Shown: positions 1 to 5,307 of the stretch, in pieces
How positions within the stretch are numbered: the stretch's first letter is position 1
Layout: every line of letters begins with the position of its first letter
Source: Rubritepida sp.
Lineage (GTDB): Bacteria; Pseudomonadota; Alphaproteobacteria; Acetobacterales; Acetobacteraceae
DNA length: 5,307 nucleotides
Assembly: GCA_022843345.1 (NCBI GenBank)
Contig: JALHNW010000164.1
Span: forward strand, 1 to 5,307
Direction: 5' to 3'
The notes under the pieces: model-generated
What the model saw: the letters and a program-made list of their open reading frames with translations, nothing else
What the model was told of the DNA's origin: nothing
The model's database searches: none
Position numbers and translations under genes: made by a program

Positions 1-271
1 CGTTCTGGTCGGGGGCGAGGACGGCGAAGCCCTCGCGCTCGGCCAGCGCGGTCCAGCCGGTGCCGCGGTCGTAGCCGCGGGCATCCTGGCGGCAGCCATG
101 CAGGGCCACCACCAGGGCGCGCGCGCCGGCGGGGACGAAGGCGTGGGCGTCCAGCGCCCCAGGATTGGGGCCGAAGCCGGTGACGCGGGAAAGGGGCGAG
201 ACGGTGGGCGGCTGGGTGGTGGCGCGGCGGGTCCGCACCAGGTCGTCCAGCTTGGCGAAGGGCTTGCGCAA
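1..271 (-). CDS. PHB depolymerase-family esterase, N-terminal part (runs off left edge)
   Basis: Incomplete gene; the first 90 codons are visible. The protein is probably an alpha/beta-hydrolase esterase of the poly(3-hydroxybutyrate) depolymerase (Esterase_phd/LpqC-like) family, which hydrolyses polyester or other ester bonds. The key evidence is the block ALVVALHGCRQDARGYDRGT at about residues 53-72, followed by GWTALAEREGFAVLAPDQN. This is the family's first core strand, the oxyanion-hole HGC motif and the D-x-G-T-G-W helix. The catalytic Ser/Asp/His would lie beyond the edge. There is no ATG in frame between the upstream stop and the conserved domain. I chose TTG at 271-269 because a GAGG ribosome-binding site lies 9 nt upstream on the minus strand, giving MRKPFAKLDDLVRTRR. 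No clear signal peptide follows this start, so secretion is not supported. It lies 98 nt downstream of the SuyB-like gene on the same strand and may be co-transcribed. Family call is good; substrate unknown. Confidence 0.8.
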   Translation of the reverse strand, partial: MRKPFAKLDDLVRTRRATTQPPTVSPLSRVTGFGPNPGALDAHAFVPAGARALVVALHGCRQDARGYDRGTGWTALAEREGFAVLAPDQN

Positions 272-318
272 CGGCGTGGTCCTCGTGGTGCAGGCGCGAT
301 GTTGCGCTGCACCATCAA

Positions 319-360
319 CCGCTGTCGAGCGGATTGGTTACCGATGCTGTCCCAATCCGC
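319..360. repeat. Two overlapping inverted repeats in the SuyB-like/esterase gap
   Basis: The gap 272-369 contains a perfect 9-bp inverted repeat, GCGGATTGG at 329-337 and CCAATCCGC at 352-360, with a 14-nt loop. A second dyad, CCGCT (319-323) and AGCGG (328-332) with a 4-nt loop, shares bases 329-332 with the first, so the two stems cannot form together. In transcript sense (minus strand) the large stem begins 9 nt after the SuyB-like stop codon. No T-tract follows it, so a classical intrinsic terminator is not supported. It could be an mRNA-end stabiliser, an attenuator-like element or an operator for the esterase gene. The repeats are seen directly; any function is inference. Confidence 0.45.
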
Positions 361-369
361 CCGTCCGCC

Positions 370-1539
370 TCACGCGCTCTCGTAGAGGCGGGTGAGGGAG
401 AATTCACGGTGGCCCAGCAATTCGGCCGCCGTCAGTTCGCCATCCGCGGTGCGCAGCATGCAGTCCAGCAGCGCCTCGCCGGCATCGTCCATGTTCATCC
501 GCTTCTGCAGCAGCCCGGTCACGTCCACGTCGATGTGCTCGCTCATGGTGCGCTGGGTGCGCGGGTTGGCGGTGATCTTGATGACCGGCAGGATGGGGTT
601 GCCGATCACGTTGCCCTGCCCGGTGGGGAAGAAGTGCACCGCGTAGCCGGAAGCGGCGCAGAGCGTGACCATCTCGGCGGCCGCGCTGGAGCTGTCCATG
701 AACCACAGGCCAGGGCCGGTCGGTTCCTCGGCCTTGTCCAGCACGCCGTCCACCGTGCAGCGGTGGCCGATCTTGGTGATGTTGCCGAGCGCCTTCTCCT
801 CGATGGTGGTCAGCCCGCCCTCGATGTTGCCCTTGGTGGGCTGGCTCTCGGACAGGTCGGAAGTCTTGTTCACCTCCACCACGCGCTGGTAGCGGTCGAA
901 CATCGCCTGGAACTGTTCCGCGATCTCGGGCGTGCGGCAGCGGGCCTTCACCAGGTGCTCGCCGCCCGTGAGTTCGGTGGTCTCGCCGAACACCAGGGTG
1001 TGGCCGGCCTCCCACAGCTTGTCGAAGGCGTTGCCGACGGTGGGGCAGGACGCCAGCCCGCTGGTCGTGTCGCTCTCGCCGCACTTGGTCGAGACCCACA
1101 GCTCCACCAGCGGCGCCGTCGTGCGCCGCAGCTTGGAGGCGTGCTTCACCATGCGGTAGGCGGCGCGGGAGGCGTTCATGATGGTGTTGAGGTCGCCGTT
1201 CTGCTCGATGGCGAAGCCCTCCACCGGCTTGCCCGACTTCGCGATGCCCTCGACGATCTTGCCCGTCCAGCCCGGCTCGATGCCGATGACGATGACGGCG
1301 GCGACGTTGGGGTTGGTGCCGGTGCCGATCAGGGTGCGGAAATGCAGCTCCAGGTCCGCGCCGAACTGCAGGCGCCCATAGGCGTGCGGGATCGCCATCG
1401 CGCCCTTGATGTTGTTGGCCACCGCCTCGGCCGCCGCGTTGGACAGGTCGTCCACCGGCAGCACGATGACGTGGTTGCGGATGCCCATGCGGCCGTTCTC
1501 GCGCCGCCAGCCTTCGAATGAGGCGCCCTTGAGGTCCAT
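370..1539 (-). CDS. UxaA-family lyase/hydratase large subunit, SuyB-like
   Basis: Catalytic subunit of a split UxaA-family enzyme (D-galactarate dehydratase/altronate hydrolase C-terminal family), 389 aa. It most resembles the beta subunit of (2R)-sulfolactate sulfo-lyase (SuyB), which splits sulfolactate into pyruvate and sulfite, but sugar-acid dehydratases share the fold and the substrate is not proven. Landmarks: [20 protein letters not shown] at residues 12-31; [20 protein letters not shown] at 71-90; the conserved Cys segment [12 protein letters not shown] at 150-161; [12 protein letters not shown] at 184-195; [13 protein letters not shown] at 277-289; and the late glycine-rich loop [18 protein letters not shown] at 304-321. 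Length matches stand-alone SuyB-type subunits; fused UxaA/GarD proteins are longer because they carry the SAF domain. ATG at 1539 lies 2 nt after the stop of the small-subunit gene, so translation is probably coupled. An in-frame GTG at 1548 would overlap that gene and is less likely. Predicted cytoplasmic; no signal peptide. Confidence 0.87.
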   Translation of the reverse strand: MDLKGASFEGWRRENGRMGIRNHVIVLPVDDLSNAAAEAVANNIKGAMAIPHAYGRLQFGADLELHFRTLIGTGTNPNVAAVIVIGIEPGWTGKIVEGIAKSGKPVEGFAIEQNGDLNTIMNASRAAYRMVKHASKLRRTTAPLVELWVSTKCGESDTTSGLASCPTVGNAFDKLWEAGHTLVFGETTELTGGEHLVKARCRTPEIAEQFQAMFDRYQRVVEVNKTSDLSESQPTKGNIEGGLTTIEEKALGNITKIGHRCTVDGVLDKAEEPTGPGLWFMDSSSAAAEMVTLCAASGYAVHFFPTGQGNVIGNPILPVIKITANPRTQRTMSEHIDVDVTGLLQKRMNMDDAGEALLDCMLRTADGELTAAELLGHREFSLTRLYESA

Positions 1540-1541
1540 GC

Positions 1542-1826
1542 TCACCACCGCTTCGTCTTGACGTTGTGGACGTGCAGGTGCTCGCCCGGCTGGATGTCGG
1601 CGACGGCCTTCCCGATGTCCACGCCGTACTTGATGATGGCGTCGCCCGCCTTGATCGGGCGGATCGCCAGCTTGTGGCCGATCGGGATGTCCGACTTGGC
1701 GTCGAACTCGATCATGCGGTCCTGGTCCATGATCCAGCCGTTGATGCGGTTGGACGCCGTCAGCCCCTCCACCACCACCACGCCCACGCTGTCGCCCTCG
1801 TCATGGACGACGAAATGGATCGTCAT
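1542..1826 (-). CDS. UxaA-family SAF-domain small subunit, SuyA-like
   Basis: A 94-aa SAF-domain protein, the small partner of the downstream UxaA-family large subunit. It is equivalent to the N-terminal domain of fused altronate/galactarate dehydratases and to SuyA of (2R)-sulfolactate sulfo-lyase. Conserved features are [18 protein letters not shown] near the N-terminus (residues 5-22), the [20 protein letters not shown] stretch (45-64), [22 protein letters not shown] (65-88) and the C-terminal KTKRW. The histidines H85 and H87 in the HVHN element are typical of the family. ATG at 1826 is supported by an AAGGGAG ribosome-binding site (about 1832-1838) at 5-nt spacing. The same frame extends further upstream (to about 2099) only as an antisense shadow of the aminotransferase gene. 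It is first in a minus-strand operon with the large subunit. A perfect palindrome (1846-1861) 20 bp upstream suggests repressor control. Exact substrate uncertain. Confidence 0.86.
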   Translation of the reverse strand: MTIHFVVHDEGDSVGVVVVEGLTASNRINGWIMDQDRMIEFDAKSDIPIGHKLAIRPIKAGDAIIKYGVDIGKAVADIQPGEHLHVHNVKTKRW

Positions 1827-1831
1827 TCGCG

Positions 1832-1838
1832 CTCCCTT
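1832..1838 (-). promoter_or_regulatory. Ribosome-binding site of the SuyA-like gene
   Basis: On the minus strand AAGGGAG precedes the ATG at 1826 by 5 nt. This purine-rich match fixes the 94-aa start and rules against the long upstream extension of the same frame. Confidence 0.6.
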
Positions 1839-1845
1839 CGCTTCG

Positions 1846-1861
1846 AGTCTTGTACAAGACT
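1846..1861. promoter_or_regulatory. Perfect 16-bp palindrome, candidate operator for the SuyAB-like operon
   Basis: AGTCTTGTACAAGACT reads identically on both strands, with its centre between 1853 and 1854. It lies in the 126-bp divergent intergenic region, 20 bp upstream of the SuyA-like ATG and 8 bp upstream of that gene's ribosome-binding site. The other divergent gene, the aminotransferase, starts 92 bp away, so control of the minus-strand operon is more likely. The TTGTACAA core and two-fold symmetry suit a homodimeric helix-turn-helix repressor; GntR/FCD-type regulators, common beside sugar-acid and hydroxy-acid catabolic genes, recognise similar short AT-containing palindromes. No regulator gene is in the window. 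I see no convincing -35/-10 pair, so the promoter itself is not placed. The palindrome is seen directly; operator function is inference. Confidence 0.6.
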
Positions 1862-1952
1862 GGACCGCTTTCCCCGGTGCGGCAAGCGGGGCGGGGTTCA
1901 AACCGGCGCGGCGCCGTGGCACGATGCGCCGGCAAGCACGGGAGCGACGGCG

Positions 1953-2828
1953 ATGGCGGGCGTGTTCTGGTACGACGGGCAGTGGTTCACGGAGGAGCCG
2001 AAGATCCTCGGCCCCATGGACCACGCCTTCTGGCTCGGCTCCGTGATCTTCGACGGCGCGCGGGCCATCACCGGCTGGGCGCCGGACCTCGGGAAGCATT
2101 GCGCGCGCGCCGTGCGCTCGGCCCGGTTCATGGGCATGAAGCCGACCATGACGGCGGAGGCGATCGAGGCGCTGTGCGTGGAGGGCATCCGCCGCATGGG
2201 GCCGGACGCCACGCTCTACATCCGCCCGATGTTCTTCGTGCGCCGCGGCCTGGGCGCCTCGCGCCCCGACCCGGACAGCACGGACTTCATCCTCTCGCTC
2301 TACGAGGCGCCGCTGCCGGGCTTCGTGGGCTTCAGCGCGATGGTGACGCCCTTCCGCCGCCCGGCCACCGACATGGCGCCGACGGACGCCAAGGCCGCCT
2401 GCCTGTACCCCAACGGCGCGCGTGCCACCGCCTGGGCGATCGAGCGCGGGGCGGAGATGGCGATCCTGGGCGACGCCGCCGGCAACCTGGCGGAGTTCGC
2501 CAGCAGCAACCTGTGGTTCGCCAAGGACGGCGTGGTGGTGACGCCCGCGCCCAACTTCACCTTCCTCAACGGCATCACCCGCCAGCGCGTGCTGGCGCTG
2601 CTGCGCGAGAACGGCGTTTCGGTGGAGGAGCGCGCGGTGCGCCCGGAGGAGCTGGACGCGGCGGACGAGGTGTTCTCCACCGGCAACTACGGCAAGGTGC
2701 AGCCCTGCACGGCGATCAACGGCCGCGCGCTGGCGCCCGGCCGCTTCGCGAAGCAGGCGGATGAGCTCTACTGGGCCTGGATGCGGGCGCAGCCGCGCAT
2801 CGCGGCGCAGGCCCAGGCGGCAGAATAG
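1953..2828 (+). CDS. Class IV PLP aminotransferase, branched-chain amino acid type (IlvE-like)
   Basis: A 291-aa pyridoxal-phosphate transaminase of fold type IV, probably moving amino groups between branched-chain amino acids and 2-oxoglutarate in the cytoplasm. BCAT landmarks in order: [19 protein letters not shown] (20-38), corresponding to the H..FEG.RA motif; YIRPMFF (89-95); the Schiff-base lysine K147 in [18 protein letters not shown] (180-186), with E181 at the position of the conserved Glu facing the pyridine nitrogen; the phosphate-binding loop NGITR (206-210); and [16 protein letters not shown] (237-252). The last differs from the TGTAAEV form of E. coli IlvE and marks a subgroup, so substrate range may differ. 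ATG at 1953 follows GGGAG (1940-1944) at 8-nt spacing and precedes the first conserved block by 19 residues, as in the family. The same frame is open upstream to 1566 but only over antisense sequence. It is followed 17 nt later by the FKBP gene. Confidence 0.88.
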   Translation: MAGVFWYDGQWFTEEPKILGPMDHAFWLGSVIFDGARAITGWAPDLGKHCARAVRSARFMGMKPTMTAEAIEALCVEGIRRMGPDATLYIRPMFFVRRGLGASRPDPDSTDFILSLYEAPLPGFVGFSAMVTPFRRPATDMAPTDAKAACLYPNGARATAWAIERGAEMAILGDAAGNLAEFASSNLWFAKDGVVVTPAPNFTFLNGITRQRVLALLRENGVSVEERAVRPEELDAADEVFSTGNYGKVQPCTAINGRALAPGRFAKQADELYWAWMRAQPRIAAQAQAAE

Positions 2829-2845
2829 GGGCGGCGGAGCAGGAC

Positions 2846-3190
2846 ATGGCGTTGAAGATGGAAGACCTCGTCACCGGCGAGGGCGTGATGGCGCTGGCGG
2901 GCAAGACCGTCACCGTCCACTACACCGGCTGGCTGCACGACCCGAAGGCAGAGGCGAGCCGCGGGCGCAAGTTCGACTCCTCGCTGGACCGCAACGACCC
3001 CTTCGTCTTCCCGCTGGGCTCCGGCCACGTCATCCCGGGCTGGGACCGCGGCGTGGCGGGGATGCGGGTGGGCGGGCGCCGCATCCTCACCATCCCGCCC
3101 GAGATGGGCTACGGCGCGCGCGGCGCGGGCGGCGTGATCCCGCCCAACGCCACGCTGGTCTTCGAGGTCGAGCTGCTGGGGGTGGAGTAA
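2846..3190 (+). CDS. FKBP-type peptidyl-prolyl cis-trans isomerase
   Basis: A 114-aa single-domain FKBP that catalyses cis-trans isomerisation of Xaa-Pro bonds to help protein folding. Nearly all FKBP12 pocket residues are recognisable: Y26 in [10 protein letters not shown]43 and D44 in [10 protein letters not shown]62-I63-P-G-W66 in [11 protein letters not shown]89 in [10 protein letters not shown] and F106 in [11 protein letters not shown] short insertion ([11 protein letters not shown], 31-41) lengthens the loop before FDSS, as in several proteobacterial homologues. There is no signal peptide, membrane segment or extra domain, so it is probably cytoplasmic and not the periplasmic FkpA type. 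ATG at 2846 has GGAG at 2836-2839 with 6-nt spacing. The 17-nt gap after the aminotransferase stop suggests co-transcription, though the functions are not obviously linked. Family call is very secure; client proteins unknown. Confidence 0.95.
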   Translation: MALKMEDLVTGEGVMALAGKTVTVHYTGWLHDPKAEASRGRKFDSSLDRNDPFVFPLGSGHVIPGWDRGVAGMRVGGRRILTIPPEMGYGARGAGGVIPPNATLVFEVELLGVE

Positions 3191-3214
3191 GCGCCTTAAC
3201 TTCCCGGTTACATG

Positions 3215-3245
3215 TTGACTCGGGCATGCAACCCCTGGTTATGCT
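3215..3245 (+). promoter_or_regulatory. Candidate sigma-70-type promoter for radC
   Basis: TTGACT (3215-3220) matches the -35 consensus at five of six positions. TATGCT (3240-3245) matches -10 at four of six, after a 19-bp spacer, which is longer than ideal. The site sits in a locally AT-richer part of the 88-bp gap between the FKBP and RadC genes and would give a leader of about 27 nt before the GTG at 3279. It is plausible but not certain. Confidence 0.4.
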
Positions 3246-3259
3246 CGCCCAGGTTGCAT
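3226..3259. repeat. Bulged inverted repeat between the FKBP and radC genes
   Basis: ATGCAACCCCTGG (3226-3238) pairs with CCAGGTTGCAT (3249-3259). This gives 11 base pairs interrupted by a 2-nt CC bulge and closed by a 10-nt loop. The dyad overlaps the candidate -10 of the radC promoter. No T-run follows, so it is not a standard intrinsic terminator for the upstream pair. It could be a protein-binding dyad or a weak RNA hairpin. Structure is seen directly; role unknown. Confidence 0.4.
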
Positions 3260-3278
3260 TCCTGGGTGGGCACAAGGC

Positions 3279-4106
3279 GTGGATTATCCCGAGACACGAC
3301 CGGCACCGGGGCAGGGCGTCGCCGAGGCGTCCGGCCGCTTCGCCGTCCCGGCCGCCGCCGCCCTGGCCGAGCGGCCCTTCGCCCCGCCCGAGGCGTATGA
3401 GGACGCCGCACGGCCCGCGCGCCCCTTCTCCTCCCATGGCGGGCCGCAGGGGCACCGCCAGCGCATGCGCGACAAGCTGGTGCATCGCGGCCCCGATGCC
3501 CTGGCAGACTACGAGCTGCTGGAGATGCTGCTCTACGCCGCCATCCGCATGGGGGACACCAAGCCGCTCGCCAAGCAGCTGATCAACCGGCACGGCTCCT
3601 TCGCCAAGGTGCTGTCGGCGCGGGCCGACGTGCTGGCGCGCGAGCCGCAGCTGGGGGTAAACGGCGCGGCCGCGCTGAAGCTGGTGCAGGCCTCCGCCCT
3701 GCGGCTGGTGCAGGCGGAGGTGATGGAGATGCCCGTGCTGTCCAACTGGGACGCGCTGATGGGCTACCTCACCGCCGCCCTCGCCCGCGAACGCACCGAG
3801 CAGTTCCGCGTCCTGTTCCTCGACCCGCGCAACCGGCTGATCGCCGACGAGGTGCTGCACCGCGGCACGGTGAACCACGCCCCCGTGTACCCGCGCGAGG
3901 TGCTGAAGCGCGCGCTGGAGCTGCACGCCACCGCGATGATCCTGGTGCACAACCACCCCAGCGGCGACCCCACCCCCAGCGAGGCCGACGTGGAGATGAC
4001 CCGCCTGGTGGGCGACGCCGCGCGGGTGCTGGAGGTGGCGCTGCACGACCACGTCATCGTGGCGCAAGGTTCCTGGGCCAGCCTGCGCCAGCTGGGCTTC
4101 ATGTGA
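3279..4106 (+). CDS. radC: RadC-family JAB/MPN-domain protein (DNA repair protein RadC)
   Basis: A 275-aa member of the RadC (UPF0758) family, historically called a DNA repair protein although the biochemical role is unsettled. Residues 1-55 form a Pro/Ala-rich, probably disordered N-terminal tail. Residues 58-115 form the N-terminal helical region (GHRQRMRDKLVHRGPDALAD, then YELLEMLLYAAIRMGDTKPL), followed by a helix-hairpin-helix-like stretch near 120-146. The C-terminal JAB domain carries the full metal motif: H224-N-H226, then seven residues to S234 and D237 (HNHPSGDPTPSEAD). The family end HDHVIVAQGSWASLRQLG is intact, so the gene looks complete. The start is GTG at 3279 with GGTGGG (3265-3270) about 8 nt upstream. 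No better in-frame start is visible, but the poorly conserved tail leaves the exact start uncertain. Its 3' end overlaps the convergent GST gene by 8 bp. Confidence 0.92.
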   Translation: MDYPETRPAPGQGVAEASGRFAVPAAAALAERPFAPPEAYEDAARPARPFSSHGGPQGHRQRMRDKLVHRGPDALADYELLEMLLYAAIRMGDTKPLAKQLINRHGSFAKVLSARADVLAREPQLGVNGAAALKLVQASALRLVQAEVMEMPVLSNWDALMGYLTAALARERTEQFRVLFLDPRNRLIADEVLHRGTVNHAPVYPREVLKRALELHATAMILVHNHPSGDPTPSEADVEMTRLVGDAARVLEVALHDHVIVAQGSWASLRQLGFM

Positions 4107-4731
4107 GCCGCCCCGGCCGCCGCGCCCCCGGCAGCAGCGCGTAGGCCGGCGCATACCCGTCCATCGCCGCGAAGCGGTCGCGCCACGCCATCACCCGCGG
4201 GAAGCGCACGTGCTCCAGCGGCCATTCCGCCAGGGGGTAGTGCAGGTAGCCCTGCATGGAGACGTCGGCGATGCACGGCGCCGCGCCCAGCAGGAAGGGG
4301 CGGCCGTCGAGCTGCGCCTCCACCACCGCGAAGGCCGCCTCCACGCGCGCGCGGAAGAAGGCCACCACGGCGGGGTCCGGCGCGTCCGCCCAGCCCAGCA
4401 GGAAGCGCCAGGTGGCGAGGTATGAGGTGAACTTGTGGTTGTCGAACAGCAGCCAGCGCAGCACCTCCTCCTCCTCCCCGCCGAAGCGGCCGAAGTGGCG
4501 CGCGAGGTGCGTGAGGATGACGCCCGATTGCGTCAGGCGGCGCGCGCCGTGCCCCAGCACCGGCACCTCGCCCATCACCGACACGCGTCCGCGCCATTCC
4601 GGCGTGCGCGTCTCGCCGTTGAAGTAGTCCACCCATTGCGCGGACCAGTCCGCGCCGCACAGCGCCAGCATCAGCGCGGCCTTGTAGCAGCCGCCGGATT
4701 CGGGGAAGCAGTGCAGGTGGAACTCGCTCAC
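4099..4731 (-). CDS. Glutathione S-transferase family protein
   Basis: A 210-aa two-domain GST. The thioredoxin-like N-terminal domain (about 1-80) starts FHLHCFPESGGCYKAALML, where S12 is at the usual glutathione-activating position. It includes MGEVPVL (53-59) with the cis-proline P57, and TQSGVILTHLA (67-77), the glutathione-binding Gln-Ser motif. The all-helical C-terminal domain includes DGRPFLLGAAPCIADVSMQGYLHYP, whose IADV is the N-capping/hydrophobic-staple region common to GSTs. Expected role is cytoplasmic glutathione conjugation or thiol chemistry; the substrate cannot be told from sequence. GTG at 4731 is chosen because AAAGGA lies 7 nt upstream and the conserved beta-strand begins 3 residues later. 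The frame stays open to about 5274, but only antisense to the pseudouridine synthase gene. The end overlaps radC by 8 bp (convergent), and the 5' end overlaps the probable start of the divergent rluA-like gene. Confidence 0.9.
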   Translation of the reverse strand: MSEFHLHCFPESGGCYKAALMLALCGADWSAQWVDYFNGETRTPEWRGRVSVMGEVPVLGHGARRLTQSGVILTHLARHFGRFGGEEEEVLRWLLFDNHKFTSYLATWRFLLGWADAPDPAVVAFFRARVEAAFAVVEAQLDGRPFLLGAAPCIADVSMQGYLHYPLAEWPLEHVRFPRVMAWRDRFAAMDGYAPAYALLPGARRPGRLT

Positions 4732-5307
4732 CGGGACATCCTTTCGCGCATCCTGTGGCAGGATGACGCGGTGCTGGTGCTGGACAAGCCCCCGGGCCTG
4801 CCGGTGCATGCGGGCCCGCGCGGCGGGCCGTCGCTGGAGGATTGGGGCGAGGCGCTGCGCCAGGGCCGCCGCCACCTCCCCCAGCCGGCGCACCGGCTGG
4901 ACCAGGACACGGCGGGCTGCCTGGCCTTCGGCCGCACGAAGCCGGCGATGGCGGCGCTCGGGCGCCTCTTCGCCGAGGGGCGGGCGGAGAAGACCTACTG
5001 GGCCGTCACGCGCGGCACCCTGCCCGATGCCGGCGCCTGCGAGGCGCCCTTGCTGAAGCGCAGCACGAAGGCGCGCGGCTGGTGGATGGCGGTGGACGCC
5101 GCGGGCCAGCCGGCGCGCACCGAATGGCGGGTGATCGGGCGCGGTGGCGGGTTCACCGCGGTGGCGCTGCGGCCGCGCACCGGGCGCACGCACCAGATCC
5201 GCGTCCACCTGGCGCATCTGGGCGCGCCGATCCTGGGCGATGCGATGTATGGCGGCGGCGGCGGCGCGCTGCACCTGCTGGCCCGCGCGCTGCGCCAGCC
5301 GCTGGAA
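4717..5307 (+). CDS. RluA-family pseudouridine synthase, N-terminal part (runs off right edge)
   Basis: Incomplete gene; 197 codons are visible and no stop is reached. The protein isomerises specific uridines to pseudouridine in rRNA or tRNA. Family blocks in order: WQDDAVLVLDKPPGLPVHAG (14-33), the catalytic motif HRLDQDTAGCLAFGRT (59-74) with nucleophile D62, EKTYWAVTRG (about residues 91-100), ARTEWRVIGR (about 130-139), and RTGRTHQIRVHLAHLGAPIL followed by GDAMYGG near the edge. No N-terminal S4 domain is present, as in RluA itself and TruC-like members, so the target RNA cannot be assigned. The start is uncertain. GTG at 4717 has GGGGAAG (4702-4708) 8 nt upstream and gives MELAHRDILSRILWQDD; GTG at 4711 is an alternative. 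No ATG lies between these and the first conserved block. With the 4717 start the gene overlaps the divergent GST gene by 15 bp. Confidence 0.88.
   Translation, partial: MELAHRDILSRILWQDDAVLVLDKPPGLPVHAGPRGGPSLEDWGEALRQGRRHLPQPAHRLDQDTAGCLAFGRTKPAMAALGRLFAEGRAEKTYWAVTRGTLPDAGACEAPLLKRSTKARGWWMAVDAAGQPARTEWRVIGRGGGFTAVALRPRTGRTHQIRVHLAHLGAPILGDAMYGGGGGALHLLARALRQPLE

Noticed and set aside
334..1521. Long plus-strand open frame (395 codons) opposite the SuyB-like gene
   Set aside because: Its translation has no family motifs and is rich in Gly, Ala, His and Val from reading a GC-rich gene backwards. The opposite strand encodes a clear UxaA-family protein.
1865..1915. Short GC-rich inverted repeats (CCGCTT/AAGCGG, GGTT/AACC, GGCGC/GCGCC) in the divergent intergenic region
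   Set aside because: Arms of 4-6 bp are expected by chance at this GC content; only the 16-bp palindrome next to them stands out.
1566..1952. Upstream extension of the aminotransferase frame
   Set aside because: It reads antisense through the SuyA-like gene and the operator palindrome. The family's N-terminus matches the ATG at 1953 with GGGAG upstream.
2761..3582. Plus-strand open frame (273 codons) spanning the FKBP gene, the gap and the start of radC
   Set aside because: Arg/Pro-rich out-of-frame translation crossing an intergenic gap; FKBP and RadC occupy the other frames with clear motifs.
3087..4154. Minus-strand open frame (355 codons) across the FKBP end and radC
   Set aside because: Antisense shadow of two well-supported plus-strand genes; low-complexity, His/Gln/Gly-rich translation with no recognisable domain.
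4732..5274. Upstream extension of the GST frame to 5274
   Set aside because: The extra 180 or so residues are antisense to the pseudouridine synthase and resemble nothing; the GST fold begins at residue 3 after the GTG at 4731, which has its own ribosome-binding site.
4400..5307. Repetitive-looking GGC/GCC runs in the GST and pseudouridine synthase genes
   Set aside because: These are codon-usage effects of Gly/Ala/Arg-rich, high-GC coding sequence; no regular repeat unit or spacer pattern suggests a CRISPR or tandem repeat.

Overview
The window is a GC-rich, densely coding stretch of bacterial chromosome. The composition, the GTG/TTG start codons and the gene styles point to an alphaproteobacterium, most likely of the Acetobacteraceae/Roseomonas type. 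That assignment is inferred from general resemblance, because no rRNA or marker gene is present. I see no mobile element, CRISPR array, tRNA or rRNA.

Left part, minus strand (read from 1826 down to 1): a two-gene unit encodes a split UxaA-family enzyme. It consists of a 94-aa SAF-domain small subunit (1542-1826) and a 389-aa catalytic subunit (370-1539), 2 nt apart, and most resembles (2R)-sulfolactate sulfo-lyase SuyA/SuyB. After a 98-nt gap comes the N-terminal part of a PHB-depolymerase-family esterase, which probably starts at a TTG (269-271) and runs off the left edge. The gap holds two overlapping inverted repeats.

Middle, plus strand: a class IV PLP aminotransferase of the branched-chain type (1953-2828) is followed 17 nt later by a small cytoplasmic FKBP-type prolyl isomerase (2846-3190), probably in one transcript. 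The 126-bp divergent intergenic region between the SuyA-like gene and the aminotransferase carries a perfect 16-bp palindrome (1846-1861), a strong candidate operator. After an 88-bp gap with a candidate promoter and a bulged hairpin comes a RadC/JAB-domain protein (3279-4106).

Right part: a glutathione S-transferase (4099-4731, minus) overlaps the 3' end of radC by 8 bp. An RluA-family pseudouridine synthase (from about 4717, plus, running off the right edge) reads divergently and appears to overlap the 5' end of the GST gene.

The genes do not form one obvious pathway. The SuyAB-like pair, with the nearby operator, is the only part that looks like a dedicated catabolic unit; the rest are general metabolic or housekeeping genes. 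I found no convincing evidence of an undescribed system. The most useful observations are the operator palindrome, the gene-edge overlaps and the small dyads in the two longer gaps.
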